Shown here: positions 33,910 through 42,519 of the stretch, in pieces
How positions within the stretch are numbered: position 1 is the first letter of the stretch
Layout of the letters: each line of letters opens with the position of its first letter
Assembly: GCF_003814745.1 (NCBI RefSeq)
Contig: NZ_RKRD01000004.1
Location: 118,024-182,023, forward strand
Length of the DNA: 64,000 bases
Direction of reading: 5' to 3'
Source: Hydrogenoanaerobacterium saccharovorans
Lineage (GTDB): Bacteria; Bacillota; Clostridia; Oscillospirales; Ruminococcaceae
Notes under the pieces: generated by a model
What the model saw: only the letters and a program-made list of their open reading frames with translations
What the model was told of the DNA's origin: nothing
Database searches by the model: none
Translations under genes and position numbers: made by a program

Positions 33910-34095
33910 GTTTATATTAAAAAGTAAACTTTGATTAGCCTACCATGCTTTATCTCGCAGATTGGGCTGTTAAAGAGACAGAGGGGAGCCTACTTTACAA
34001 TCTATGGTAGAAAGAAGAATAGGTTAAGTACTGATTATTATCTATATTAGAAGAAGCACCATGACTGATAGCTTTATTGCTTGTATGATTTATAC

Positions 34096-34569
34096 TCAAT
34101 CATAGTATTTTCCGGTAATTTCAACGATGTCTATTTTGATAACAGCAGTGCCCTTTACCATATTTTCAGGCAAGGGCTTGTCGGCAAGTTGCGGCGTGTA
34201 TTTTTCAACAATTCCATGAAGAACTCTCTTTTTTTGCTCTAAATCTTCAAGCAAAACCGCCGTTCCCATCATAATAACACTTTGATATTTCGTGTTGGTA
34301 TCGCAGGGCTTGCCATCTGGGTCAAGCAACAAACCATCCATTTCATATACGGTCATACTCACGTTGGGGTTTGCTTTGATGTTATCAATCTTTTGCCCTT
34401 TTGGCAATCCGTGAATATAAATTGCATTATCATGATACAGAAAATGAATGGGTGTAACATAAGGTGATCCATTGGCGTTTAGTGTTGCAAGGCAACCTGT
34501 TTGTGTTTGGGATAGCAAATTGTCTATCTGTTCTTGGGTCAACTGGTGGGTTTTCATTCTATGCTGCAT
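34096..34569 (-). CDS. pyridoxamine-phosphate-oxidase-fold flavoprotein
   Basis: 157 residues from ATG at 34569 (GGAG upstream); the longer frame has no ribosome site. It fits the FMN-binding split-barrel family that includes NimA-like proteins: TGCLATLNANGSPYVTPIHFLYHDNAIYIHG, then PKGQKIDNIKANPNVSMTVYE, then TKYQSVIMMGTAVLLED and a C-terminal AVIKIDIVEITGKYYD. Members bind FMN or F420 and reduce small molecules. The NimA-like Nim proteins give nitroimidazole tolerance, but the role here cannot be assigned. The long perfect hairpin at 34674-34713 bounds it upstream. Confidence 0.8.
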   Translation of the reverse strand: MQHRMKTHQLTQEQIDNLLSQTQTGCLATLNANGSPYVTPIHFLYHDNAIYIHGLPKGQKIDNIKANPNVSMTVYEMDGLLLDPDGKPCDTNTKYQSVIMMGTAVLLEDLEQKKRVLHGIVEKYTPQLADKPLPENMVKGTAVIKIDIVEITGKYYD

Positions 34570-34673
34570 ATTTTTTCTCCGTTCATTATCTATCTGGTTG
34601 GTATATAGTTGGATACAATTATACATCATTTACAATACGGAGGTAAAGCAAATCTTTTTAGGTGAAAATAACA

Positions 34674-34713
34674 TTAGCAAGCTATCTTTAACAATAAAAG
34701 ATAGCTTGCTAAT
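34674..34713 (-). terminator. hairpin behind the SDF symporter gene
   Basis: ATTAGCAAGCTATCTTT pairs perfectly with its complement around six bases. It lies 46 bases behind the symporter stop, so it probably ends that transcript. Confidence 0.65.
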
Positions 34714-34759
34714 CAATTAAATGCTATACGTCTGATATTAAATATGCGTTTGACAGAGG

Positions 34760-36010
34760 CTATTTTACAGCTTCAGCGTTTTTAGCAGGTTCAGACTTTT
34801 TAATGTACTTGTTATAAATGGTATCGATGATTACTGCAATGGCGTTATCGCCCGAAACATTGCATGCTGTGCCAAAACTATCTTGTGTGATGTAAAGTGC
34901 AATCAGCAGGCTTGCAAGTGCGCTGTCTGAGCCGATACCAACCATCGGCAGGAACGGCAATGCCGACATAATCGAACCGCCGGGTGCGCCGGGAGAAGCA
35001 ACCATAGCGATGCCAAGTGTCATAATAAACGGCACAATAATGCCAAGATTGATCGGCATATTGCTCATCAACAAAACACTGGTGACACAGCAGGTAATGG
35101 TAATCATACTGCCTGCCATATGGATGTTGGCGCACAAAGGAATGACAAAGTTGCGAATCTCTTTGCTAACGCCATTGTTTTCTGCACAGGTAAGGTTAAC
35201 AGGGATAGACGCTGCCGAGGATTGTGTGCCGATGGCTGCCAAGTAGCCGGGAACTTGATTTTTCAGCATTTGGATTACATTCTTTTTGCAGGTAGTGCCC
35301 GATACAACGAACAAAAACAGCAAGTAGAGCAGATGCAAAGAGATAACGACTAAGAATACCTTCCAAAGAACAGACAAAATGGTAAAGGTTTGTCCGCTTA
35401 CGGTCATATTTGCGAATGTGCCCATGATGTAAAACGGCAGCAACGGGATAATAGCGGTGTTGAGCACTCTGTTGATAATCTTCGAGAACTCATTCATGAA
35501 GTTGTATGTCGTGTCGCCAATCTCTTTGCCTCGCATAGAGCTGATGCAAAGCCCCAGCAAGAATGCAAGAACCACTGCGGCGGTTACCTCCATAATGGGT
35601 GCAATCGGCACCGAAAAATAGGGTGCAAGCATTCCCGCCTCGGGGTCGCCAATCGAGTTGATTACGTCGGCACTGATGAATTTGGGGAATAGATTAATCG
35701 CTACAAAAAAGGCGATACTGCCCGATAGTAAAGTAGAGGCATACGAGATGCTTGCGGTGATGCCCAACAGCTTGCCTGCACCTTGGCTTAAGTCTGCAAT
35801 GCCCATTGTAACAAAAGCTAAAATCATTAGTGGAATTACAAATTTCAAAAACGAGCTGAACAACGTAGAAAACGTGATAACTACGCGGATAAGTCCCTCC
35901 GGTAAAAAGCTGCCGATGAGAATACCCAACAGGATACCGATTAAGAGTTTCGACACTAATCCCAGTCGAAATTTCTTCTTTTCGCTTTGTTCCACAGTGT
36001 TGCTTTTCAT
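34760..36010 (-). CDS. sodium:dicarboxylate/amino acid symporter (SDF family)
   Basis: 416 residues with eight membrane helices and the two re-entrant loops of the glutamate-transporter fold. The N-terminal part has PLMILAFVTMGIADLS. The signature serine-rich loop reads QSSAASIPVNLTCAEN, and the substrate helix reads VSKEIRNFVIPLCANIHMAG. GAPGGSIMSALPFLPMVGI is the second loop. SstT- and GltP-like members move glutamate, serine or dicarboxylates with Na+ or H+; the substrate is not predictable here, especially as the usual NMDGT motif reads NIHMAGS. AAGGAGT precedes ATG. Confidence 0.9.
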   Translation of the reverse strand: MKSNTVEQSEKKKFRLGLVSKLLIGILLGILIGSFLPEGLIRVVITFSTLFSSFLKFVIPLMILAFVTMGIADLSQGAGKLLGITASISYASTLLSGSIAFFVAINLFPKFISADVINSIGDPEAGMLAPYFSVPIAPIMEVTAAVVLAFLLGLCISSMRGKEIGDTTYNFMNEFSKIINRVLNTAIIPLLPFYIMGTFANMTVSGQTFTILSVLWKVFLVVISLHLLYLLFLFVVSGTTCKKNVIQMLKNQVPGYLAAIGTQSSAASIPVNLTCAENNGVSKEIRNFVIPLCANIHMAGSMITITCCVTSVLLMSNMPINLGIIVPFIMTLGIAMVASPGAPGGSIMSALPFLPMVGIGSDSALASLLIALYITQDSFGTACNVSGDNAIAVIIDTIYNKYIKKSEPAKNAEAVK

Positions 36011-36132
36011 AATATTACTCCTTTGCCAAATGTAATAATTTAGAAATAATGGTCGCTTTATAACAATGTATCATAAATCATATTTTAAAACAATACCCAC
36101 ACTGTTCTTTCTAGCAGGACGCAGTGTGGTTT

Positions 36133-36330
36133 TACGTCCTTGCACTGCGGATAATTGATAAAACCGCACACGCAAAAATAATTTGGCAAGCGGTGGTGTG
36201 GTACTGCACAACGCCTGCCAAATTTCACAATATCGATAATCTGCTTTTACGCACGGGATGCAACCGCTGCGGTAGCCGTGCCACGTACAAAAAACGTTTG
36301 CACCACTGCAATTCCACAACAAAAAAAGCA
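36133..36330 (+). pseudogene. relic of the zinc-ribbon protein 3' end
   Basis: Aligns with 30163-30335 of the intact gene: CACTGCGG, a GGCAA-CGGT stretch, ACGCCTGCC, TTTACGC and TGCAACnnCTGCGG (the CNYCG codons), then GTTTGCAC-CA. At least one single-base loss (GGGAATGC to GGGATGC) breaks the frame, and the 5' two-thirds are missing. With the RNAs behind it, it shows that a block of ~650 bases was duplicated. Confidence 0.7.
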
Positions 36331-36344
36331 ACCACCATTGTAAA

Positions 36345-36573
36345 CTGCGCCCTGTCTATTTAACAGGGCGTGGTTCAAAGTGCTGTTTGCTTACTGTGTT
36401 TTACAAATATCCACAAAAAATTGTAATTAAGCTTGCTTTTTTCCATCATTCGCCATATAATGGTTTCAGAGGCACATAAAGTGCAAAGCAGGCACAGGGT
36501 GGTACGAACACCCTGCACCCTGTATACGGAGATGAGAGCTCCATACACAACGGCATAAAAGCCGCACGTTTGC
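36345..36573 (-). ncRNA. structured RNA, copy 2
   Basis: Same layout and promoter as copy 1 (TTTACA 36604-36609, 18 bases, TATAAT 36580-36585). Closing stem TGCAAA/TTTGCA, the GCGGC/GCCG and ATGGAG/CTCCGT hairpins and the long hairpin CAGGGTGCAGGGTG with CACCCTGTGCCTG are preserved with pair-keeping changes. The 3' end is less clear: the hairpin at about 36345-36365 has no T-run on this strand. Confidence 0.6.
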
Positions 36574-36654
36574 ATATCTATTATACGTCGAACAAACCCG
36601 TTTTGTAAAGCGTATTTGCAAATTTGCACTTGATTACTGGTGTTGTATGGGTAA

Positions 36655-36814
36655 ACTCCATACAGCACTTTTTTGTTGCCTCGCGGATAAGCGATGGGGG
36701 GGCTACAACTCCCAACCAAACCACACTCCAAGTAGTTCCGTCACCCCTCCATCTTGCTTACTCCGTCGAGGAACGATTAAACCCCGCTGTACGTGTTGTA
36801 TGGCGGGGTTTTTG
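36655..36814 (+). ncRNA. long-hairpin RNA, copy 2
   Basis: CCTCG, CGGA, TAAGC and GATGGGG stems are kept relative to copy 1, and the loop differs in sequence and length. It ends in CCCCGC...GCGGGG and TTTTT (36781-36814). Confidence 0.45.
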
Positions 36815-36963
36815 TTTTATGCGCAACCGTACAAAAAACAATGCGCCGTACCCCTAACAGGAATACAACCAGAATATGGAATAATAATCTAATTGTGGTA
36901 TAATATAAATAGGTAGATGCTCGCTTTTATAAAGTTGATATCATTATAAAGGAGATCGATGGC

Positions 36964-37671
36964 ATGAAGAAGAAAACGGCATTTGTTCTCATCTGCATTC
37001 TGTTTTTATCCGCATTGAGTTTACAGTTGGTATCAGCAAACAAAGACGAAATCCCCACTGTTCTTGTCGGCGAATACGCCATAACCCCCCAGCAGGTAGA
37101 GGAAATAAACAATATGACTGTTTATTTCAAAGACCATATGGGTATGACCAAATACACCAATAAAGCAGATACACTCAATGCTTTGGTAACGCAAAGGGTG
37201 CTCTATCAATTATTTGATGAATACGACATTCAACTTTCTGCGCAGGATGAGGCGTATTGTGATAACTCCTTTGCCGAATTTGAAGAGTCTTACGAGCAGG
37301 CGATTGCCATGCAGAACGATAGCGAGATTGCTTACCGCAAAAAGTTACAAGAGCCGTTCGATGAGATGCGAAAGGCGTCGGGCATGACACAAAGCGAATT
37401 CGAACAATACTGTATTGATGGCGCGAAATACATCTTAAAGCGCAAGATGCTGGTGGATGAAAAGTTTGGCGGAGATAATAAAGCGCTCAAACGTGCGGTA
37501 GAAAATGCGGTAGCCAGCGGCAAAGTAAAAGTAACCACGCAAGACGGCAAGCCGTACAGGTTCAAAGCCATTGTAGAAACAAATAAAAAACCCCGCCGCA
37601 CAAAAAACGAAAACGCAAGGGAAGAAGGCGTAACATTTTCGCTCGAATCCACACTGCAAAAGCCCGAATAA
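36964..37671 (+). CDS. exported SurA-N/trigger-factor-like protein
   Basis: 235 residues. Signal peptide MKKKTAFVLICILFLSALSL, cleavage near VSA. The mature part begins VLVGEYAITPQQVEEINN, followed by helices (ADTLNALVTQRVLYQLFDEY; FDEMRKASGMTQSEFEQYC). This is the pattern of the N-terminal helical domain of SurA- and PrsA-like folding factors. The parvulin isomerase domain is absent; a short basic tail follows instead. A chaperone-like role for exported proteins is possible. A good AAGGAGA site precedes ATG and TATAAT lies at 36899-36904. Confidence 0.55.
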   Translation: MKKKTAFVLICILFLSALSLQLVSANKDEIPTVLVGEYAITPQQVEEINNMTVYFKDHMGMTKYTNKADTLNALVTQRVLYQLFDEYDIQLSAQDEAYCDNSFAEFEESYEQAIAMQNDSEIAYRKKLQEPFDEMRKASGMTQSEFEQYCIDGAKYILKRKMLVDEKFGGDNKALKRAVENAVASGKVKVTTQDGKPYRFKAIVETNKKPRRTKNENAREEGVTFSLESTLQKPE

Positions 37672-37678
37672 ACGCAAA

Positions 37679-37711
37679 AAGGGGAGTGACTTTTAAGTCG
37701 CTCCCTCTTTT
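37679..37711. terminator. shared terminator between SurA-N-like gene and gldA
   Basis: AAAGGGGAGTGAC pairs with GTCGCTCCCTCTTT around a short loop, between convergent stop codons. Confidence 0.75.
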
Positions 37712-37718
37712 ATATCAA

Positions 37719-38822
37719 CTAGTTGTGTTGTTTTAAGTATTCTTTGCCGAGCATATCTGCGGTGAGCAAAGCGCTGTAAAGCTGTTCAGGTGTTACATCG
37801 CCCACCATGTTGTGGATGGTTTCGCCTGAGGCGCAGGCTTTTTCTGCGGCTATCATCACTCTGGAGTTGTCGGTAACGCCAAGCTCTTTGAGCGTGAGGG
37901 GCAGACCAACCGAATGGCAGAAATCCATCACTTCGTTGATCTCGTGCTTCGGTGCTGCCTCTAAAATCAACTGGGTAATCGTGCCGAACGCAACAATGCT
38001 TCCATGCATCGTGGCATCGCACTCCTGCAGGGCGGTAAAGCCGTTGTACACCGAGTGTGCCACAGCCAGTCCGCCGTTATCTGCACCAACACCGCTCAAA
38101 TAGGTGTTTGCCTCAATAACTGCCTCCAAAGCAGGGGTGAGCAGCTTTTGCTCGCACGCAATTTTTGCCTGAGCACCGTATTCCAGCAGAGTTTCGTAGC
38201 AAAGCTTGCACAACGCGGTTGCAGAGCGCGAAACGCCGCCGTTTTCGAGGCTCGGTGCATCGGTTCTTACACAAGCGCGCGCCTCAAAATAGGTAGCCAA
38301 TGCGTCGCCCATACCTGCAACCAAAAATTTAGCAGGGGCATTTGCAATCACTTTGCTGTCTACAATAACTGCCTCGGGGTTTCTGGGGTAGAACAGGTAG
38401 CTGTTAAATGTGCCATCGTCGTTGTAAATAACCGATAGACCGGTGCAGGGGGCATCGGTGGCGCATACGGTGGGTACAATCACAACGGGGACATGCTCGT
38501 AAAAAGCGGTTGCTTTTGCGGTATCGATGGCAGAACCGCCACCTACGCCGACAACCACTTCGATGTTGTTTTGTTTTACGATGCTGCGCATCTTTTCAAT
38601 TTCGCCTACTGAGCTGACGCCGCCGAACACCTCGTAGATACGGCTGCAATCTGTATTTTCAAAGCTCTTTTCAATTTTTGCATGGCAGCTTTTGTGTCCG
38701 CTGTTCGAGCAGATGAACAAAAAGCGTTTGCCCAAATCCTTTGTTTCAGCATAAAACTGGTAGAGAGCGTTTTCTCCCTGTACATATTTAAGCGGTGCAC
38801 GCATAAGTTTAATTCTTGCCAT
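37719..38822 (-). CDS. gldA: glycerol dehydrogenase
   Basis: 367 residues, the usual length. The dinucleotide site is VVGVGGGSAIDTAKA. Metal ligands of the iron/zinc alcohol dehydrogenase superfamily lie in GMGDALATYFEA (Asp), LAVAHSVYNGF (His) and ATMHGSIVAFG (His). TVCATDAPCTGLSVIY is typical of GldA. It oxidises glycerol to dihydroxyacetone with NAD+, or can reduce it in reverse. A single gene with GGAG before ATG; no dihydroxyacetone kinase is nearby, so its pathway partner is elsewhere. G+C is clearly higher than in its surroundings. Confidence 0.92.
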   Translation of the reverse strand: MARIKLMRAPLKYVQGENALYQFYAETKDLGKRFLFICSNSGHKSCHAKIEKSFENTDCSRIYEVFGGVSSVGEIEKMRSIVKQNNIEVVVGVGGGSAIDTAKATAFYEHVPVVIVPTVCATDAPCTGLSVIYNDDGTFNSYLFYPRNPEAVIVDSKVIANAPAKFLVAGMGDALATYFEARACVRTDAPSLENGGVSRSATALCKLCYETLLEYGAQAKIACEQKLLTPALEAVIEANTYLSGVGADNGGLAVAHSVYNGFTALQECDATMHGSIVAFGTITQLILEAAPKHEINEVMDFCHSVGLPLTLKELGVTDNSRVMIAAEKACASGETIHNMVGDVTPEQLYSALLTADMLGKEYLKQHN

Positions 38823-38985
38823 TTTATTTTTCTCCTTTGGTTTGAAAGATCTGTTTTATTGTACAGCCTTGATAAATTATTGTCAATCTAACAGAGAGAA
38901 AAATGGCGAGGCTTGATATATTGTTTTTGCATAGCATGTATCTCATATATATCTAGTTGCGCATTCTGGTGGAAAGTGCACATAA

Positions 38986-39015
38986 AACCCCCCGCCTAAT
39001 TTTAGGCGGGGGGTT
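38986..39015. terminator. strong GC hairpin
   Basis: AACCCCCCGCCTAA pairs with TTAGGCGGGGGGTT around one or two bases, between the gldA start and the stop of the membrane protein on the same strand. It should end the transcript of the 39-40 kb pair. Confidence 0.85.
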
Positions 39016-39034
39016 CATGGGCTGATGCAAATAT

Positions 39035-39532
39035 CTACGTACCTGCTTTGCTTGCTTTAAATACAACCACCAATAAGCAGCTTGCAGCAAACAACGCTAT
39101 ACCTTGAAATAAAGAATCGTAGACAGAAAGTATCTTATCATGAATAGAAATGGTATTAACGTTATATTTCAAAGCATAGCTGTTCCATCCATCATTTACT
39201 CCAATAACCTCATCATTTAAACCAGCCTGATAAGATTTTAATACTTTGTATCGTGGGAAGATAAAATGTTTTTTTAAAACAGTTATATAAGTTTGTTGGT
39301 TCATCTGTGTTAAATAGATAGATGAGTGGCTTTCGTCTATTGAGTGTATGATTTTATAGGGTTGTGGCTGCAATTCGTACTTTTTGGTTAGATATTGTTT
39401 GACGCTCTGTTCTTTTTGAGAACTGTTGTAGGGGTACATTGCAGCCCCCCACAATGCATAGCCAAGAATAGCAAGTACCAGTATAAGAATCAAATATTTC
39501 TTTCTGATTAATACGTTTTTTAACCAGTTCAA
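39035..39532 (-). CDS. two-helix membrane protein
   Basis: 165 residues with an N-terminal helix (YLILILVLAILGYALWGAAM), an extracellular part of about 90 residues, and a C-terminal helix (LFQGIALFAASCLLVVVF) with a basic tail. The gene begins two bases behind the stop of the secreted protein at 39535, so both are made from one transcript. The topology (loop outside, both ends inside) is inference. No family is recognised. It could be the partner or immunity-type membrane protein of the secreted product. Confidence 0.6.
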   Translation of the reverse strand: MNWLKNVLIRKKYLILILVLAILGYALWGAAMYPYNSSQKEQSVKQYLTKKYELQPQPYKIIHSIDESHSSIYLTQMNQQTYITVLKKHFIFPRYKVLKSYQAGLNDEVIGVNDGWNSYALKYNVNTISIHDKILSVYDSLFQGIALFAASCLLVVVFKASKAGT

Positions 39533-39534
39533 AA

Positions 39535-40419
39535 TTAGCTCCAGCTTACAATATCAAAAGTAGAATATGCGAACATCTCATTATGTAACCATACGCCTAA
39601 AGCCTGGGTTCCCCAATCTTGGGGTACATATCCTTCATAATATGTTTCACCCGTGTAGTAGTCAGTGTCGGTAACATAATATTTATACCCGTAAACGGTT
39701 TTGGTGTGCCCCGAGTATGTGGTATCAACAAGTTTCATGTTGTATGTGGTTTTATCGCAAGCCACTGTAGTGGAAAGCGCATTTGATAAAAAGCCGCCTG
39801 CTACTGTAATACCTGCACTTACCAGTAAGCGTTTTAAAAAAGTAGCAGTAAGAGCTTTGGGAAGATTAATAGCACCTACAACAATTGATATGAGATCAAC
39901 CAATTTGCCTGCAAAAGATTTAATCGTGTAGGTAGTAGGACCGGATGTGTTTTCGGTATAAGATACTCTTAAACCATATCTTAATGTACCTTCATAAACA
40001 AGAGTTCTGTAGTTGATGGTTCCTAAAGTGGTACTGCCGGAATAAGCCGAAAAGGCTCGTGAAGGATTATTTTGCACCGAGATATAATCTTTTATGTTTA
40101 GCTGTGTCTCTTTTGCTTTGGGCGCATTCAAAGCAGAAGAAGAGGCAGTTTCATTATATACGGTTTTATAGACGATATCAGGGGTTACAGCTTTAATTAC
40201 ATTGCGGTCTGTCATTACATTGTTTAAATACTGTGTAAATACTTGATCGCCATTTGCTTTTGTTTCATAATCTACTCGTACAACACCGCCCGAATCATCT
40301 TTCATTTCTATTAAAGTACCTGTATCTCTACTGCCAGTGAACCCAGCAGCGCTGGCAGGAACGGAAAACGTAAACACCATTGCAAATACCAAAACCAAAC
40401 TGATAACTTTTTTCAACAT
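39535..40419 (-). CDS. secreted protein with an internal hydrophobic segment
   Basis: 294 residues from ATG at 40419 (MLKKVIS), because AAAGGAT is well placed; the ATG three codons earlier overlaps it. The signal peptide ends near VPASA. The central part holds a long hydrophobic, Gly/Ala-rich stretch (LISIVVGAINLPKAL, LLVSAGITVAGGFLSNAL), as in pore-forming or membrane-inserting proteins, followed by a Tyr/Thr-rich beta region (YYVTDTDYYTGETYYEGYV). I do not recognise the family. It is co-transcribed with the two-helix protein, and its promoter/leader is a variant of that at 3.5 and 5.4 kb. Confidence 0.55.
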   Translation of the reverse strand: MLKKVISLVLVFAMVFTFSVPASAAGFTGSRDTGTLIEMKDDSGGVVRVDYETKANGDQVFTQYLNNVMTDRNVIKAVTPDIVYKTVYNETASSSALNAPKAKETQLNIKDYISVQNNPSRAFSAYSGSTTLGTINYRTLVYEGTLRYGLRVSYTENTSGPTTYTIKSFAGKLVDLISIVVGAINLPKALTATFLKRLLVSAGITVAGGFLSNALSTTVACDKTTYNMKLVDTTYSGHTKTVYGYKYYVTDTDYYTGETYYEGYVPQDWGTQALGVWLHNEMFAYSTFDIVSWS

Positions 40420-40467
40420 ATTTTTCATCCTTTCTTATTTTGGCCTTTGAATCAGTTCCTTTTAAAT

Positions 40468-40560
40468 TTAATAACCCATTGGAATCTCCCCCTTAAATGT
40501 CTTTCATATAGGGAACCAATGAATTATGGGAATTATTACAATATTTACAAATAAATATAA
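40468..40560 (-). promoter_or_regulatory. third, weaker copy of the conserved promoter/leader
   Basis: On the minus strand: TTGTAAATATTGTAAT, then GGTTCCCTATATG, then GGGGGAGATTCCA and an ATG at 40479 opening a 3-codon ORF. The spacing is like that of the regions at 3.5 and 5.4 kb, the sequence more diverged. Confidence 0.4.
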
Positions 40561-40670
40561 AAATTCATTCTTTTGCATAAAAAAAGCTGATTATATTGTG
40601 CAAATTAATTGCATCAAATGTGGGTATAAGTTTAGCTTGATGATATATTCGTAAGATATGGTGAGACATA

Positions 40671-40726
40671 ATTAATAACACCTGTGTATAGTTTAGTAAA
40701 ACCAACTATACACAGGTGTTATTAAT
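40671..40726. repeat. perfect 23-bp inverted repeat
   Basis: ATTAATAACACCTGTGTATA plus GTT pairs exactly with the complement across a ten-base loop. There is no T-run after it, so it is not a classical terminator, although it lies behind the phosphotransferase gene (minus). It could be an mRNA-stabilising stem, a small mobile-element relic or a protein site. Confidence 0.6.
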
Positions 40727-40794
40727 GGCAAACAATCAATATTAGTCTGAACGTAAAAAGAGCTTTGTCTAAAATCAATAAAGTGGACTCTGCC

Positions 40795-42189
40795 TTATTT
40801 TTCTATAAGGCTTTCCTGAACATCCAACTCACCTTGTTTACATTCATCACTTGGAACTTCATCCACGCCTTCCGTGCTGCTCGGCATAAACAGAATCTTA
40901 ATTGTCATCAAAATCAACTTGATATCTAGCAGAATAGAATAACGCTCAATGTACATCAGGTCTAGCTTTAATTTGTCGTATGGTGTAGTATTATATTTGC
41001 CCAATACTTGGGCATAACCGGTAAGCCCTGCTTGCACCTTTAACCGGAAGCGAAACTCAGGGATTGTTTCTTCGTATTGCTGCGCGATTTCAGGCCGTTC
41101 GGGGCGTGGCCCTACCACAGACATATCACCTTTTAAAATGTTGATAAACTGCGGCAGCTCATCAATACGAAGTTTGCGGATAAAGCGCCCAATCGGGGTA
41201 ATTCTTACATCGTTTTTACTAGCCAGGCAGGCACCGCTTTGATTTTCAGCATCAACAATCATGCTACGAAATTTGTATAACGGAAAAACTCTACCGTCTT
41301 TTGTAAAGCGCAGCTGTTTATAAAAAACAGGTCCACGGTCATACAGTTTGATTGCAATTGCAGTTAAAACCATAAACGGGAAACACAAAAGAAGGGCGAT
41401 GGATGCGAAAAGCAAATCAAAGAGCCGTTTTATAAGTTGCTGCTCAAAAGTCAATCCCAAATTACGGCAGAGCAGGAGGGGAGTGTCAAACAAATGATTC
41501 TCCGTAGCTCCCCGTACAATGGTATCCGAAATTTTAGGGGTCAAATACGTACGGATAGAATTATCAAAACAGTACTTCAAAATGCGGTTGCGCGCTTCTG
41601 CTTTGACATCGCAGATAATGACCGAATCGTAATCGACTATGCGTTCAAACACATTATCAATACCATCTTCAATGTTAACCATTTCGGCTATTTCATACTT
41701 ATCTGTACGCGTGTTCATTTTATTTATCAGACTTTCAGCCGAGCCTTTGCCGAAAATTACAAGCATTTTATGCGGGGGATAGAGTTTTTGATACAAATTG
41801 TGCGCTGAGACGGCCCAAATCAAAATGCACACAATATCGGCAACTGTGAGGATAATCATCGGAAATACCGATAAGAAATGCCTTCCCATCAAACTAATTT
41901 GAAGATAGGTTACACCGTTAACGAAAAGTGCCGATAATATAGATGAGTAAATAACATCCCCGCGTTTGAGAAATCCGATTTTATAGCCGCCGTAGATATT
42001 GGTAAACGTAAAAGATAACAGCGAATAAACAGCAATAACAAGCCAGTTGCCCTTGCGAAAGAAGGGAAACCATATAGCGTCATCGTAGTATGTATACCAA
42101 ATAAAACCCCAAAGCGCTGTAATAATGGCAAGTATTGTAAAAGAAGTGAAGAGCATAATGAGGCGCTTATATTGTTTTTTACTATTCAT
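40795..42189 (-). CDS. polyprenyl-phosphate sugar-1-phosphotransferase (initiating enzyme)
   Basis: 464 residues of the WbaP/WcaJ type. Four N-terminal helices and a CoA-binding-like middle (MLVIFGKGSAESLI, VIICDVKAEARN) lead to a membrane-associated catalytic domain from about 255: LIKRLFDLLFASIALLLCFP, GPVFYKQLRFTKDGRVF, YKFRSMIVDAE, IGRFIRKLRIDELPQ, LKGDMSVVGPRPE and QAGLTGYAQVLG. It moves a sugar phosphate to undecaprenyl phosphate to start the repeat unit. It is transcribed away from the main cluster but bounds it. ATG start with a weak AGGAGC site. Confidence 0.9.
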   Translation of the reverse strand: MNSKKQYKRLIMLFTSFTILAIITALWGFIWYTYYDDAIWFPFFRKGNWLVIAVYSLLSFTFTNIYGGYKIGFLKRGDVIYSSILSALFVNGVTYLQISLMGRHFLSVFPMIILTVADIVCILIWAVSAHNLYQKLYPPHKMLVIFGKGSAESLINKMNTRTDKYEIAEMVNIEDGIDNVFERIVDYDSVIICDVKAEARNRILKYCFDNSIRTYLTPKISDTIVRGATENHLFDTPLLLCRNLGLTFEQQLIKRLFDLLFASIALLLCFPFMVLTAIAIKLYDRGPVFYKQLRFTKDGRVFPLYKFRSMIVDAENQSGACLASKNDVRITPIGRFIRKLRIDELPQFINILKGDMSVVGPRPERPEIAQQYEETIPEFRFRLKVQAGLTGYAQVLGKYNTTPYDKLKLDLMYIERYSILLDIKLILMTIKILFMPSSTEGVDEVPSDECKQGELDVQESLIEK

Positions 42190-42381
42190 GTCAGTTGCTC
42201 CTAAATATTTAACTTCCTATTTTAGACAATTGATGATTCTATCATTTTATATAATACTGCAAAGAATGTCAAACAAAGAGTCCGTTATTAAGATATCTTA
42301 CGAGATTTAGCATTGCTTCACAATAGGGTAACAAATATAAAAAACTTTGAGTGTGATGATTCTTTTATTTCAGACATTTTG

Positions 42382-42410
42382 TTGCAATATCATTATATAT
42401 TCTATATAAT
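42382..42410 (+). promoter_or_regulatory. sigmaA promoter of the polysaccharide operon
   Basis: TTGCAA, exactly 17 bases, TATAAT, about 100 bases before the first glycosyltransferase. The genes behind it are tightly spaced and on one strand to 63.9 kb, so it may drive a very long transcript. Confidence 0.7.
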
Positions 42411-42519
42411 GGAAAAGAATTGTTGAATTATAAACAAAACTCCAACGAAATAATAGTGCGAATTGTATTGCATAATATTTTTAGATTAGAATGGATTAAA
42501 GTGTAAGGAGGTGCAAAAA

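Noticed and set aside
33960..33990. CTCTTTAAC on the minus strand resembling the sigma-type -10 element
   Set aside because: No CTTAAT-like or TTTAC-like element at the right distance, and no minus-strand gene follows.
40795..42189. Initiating enzyme as part of the same transcript as the main polysaccharide cluster
   Set aside because: It is on the opposite strand with a separate divergent promoter region.
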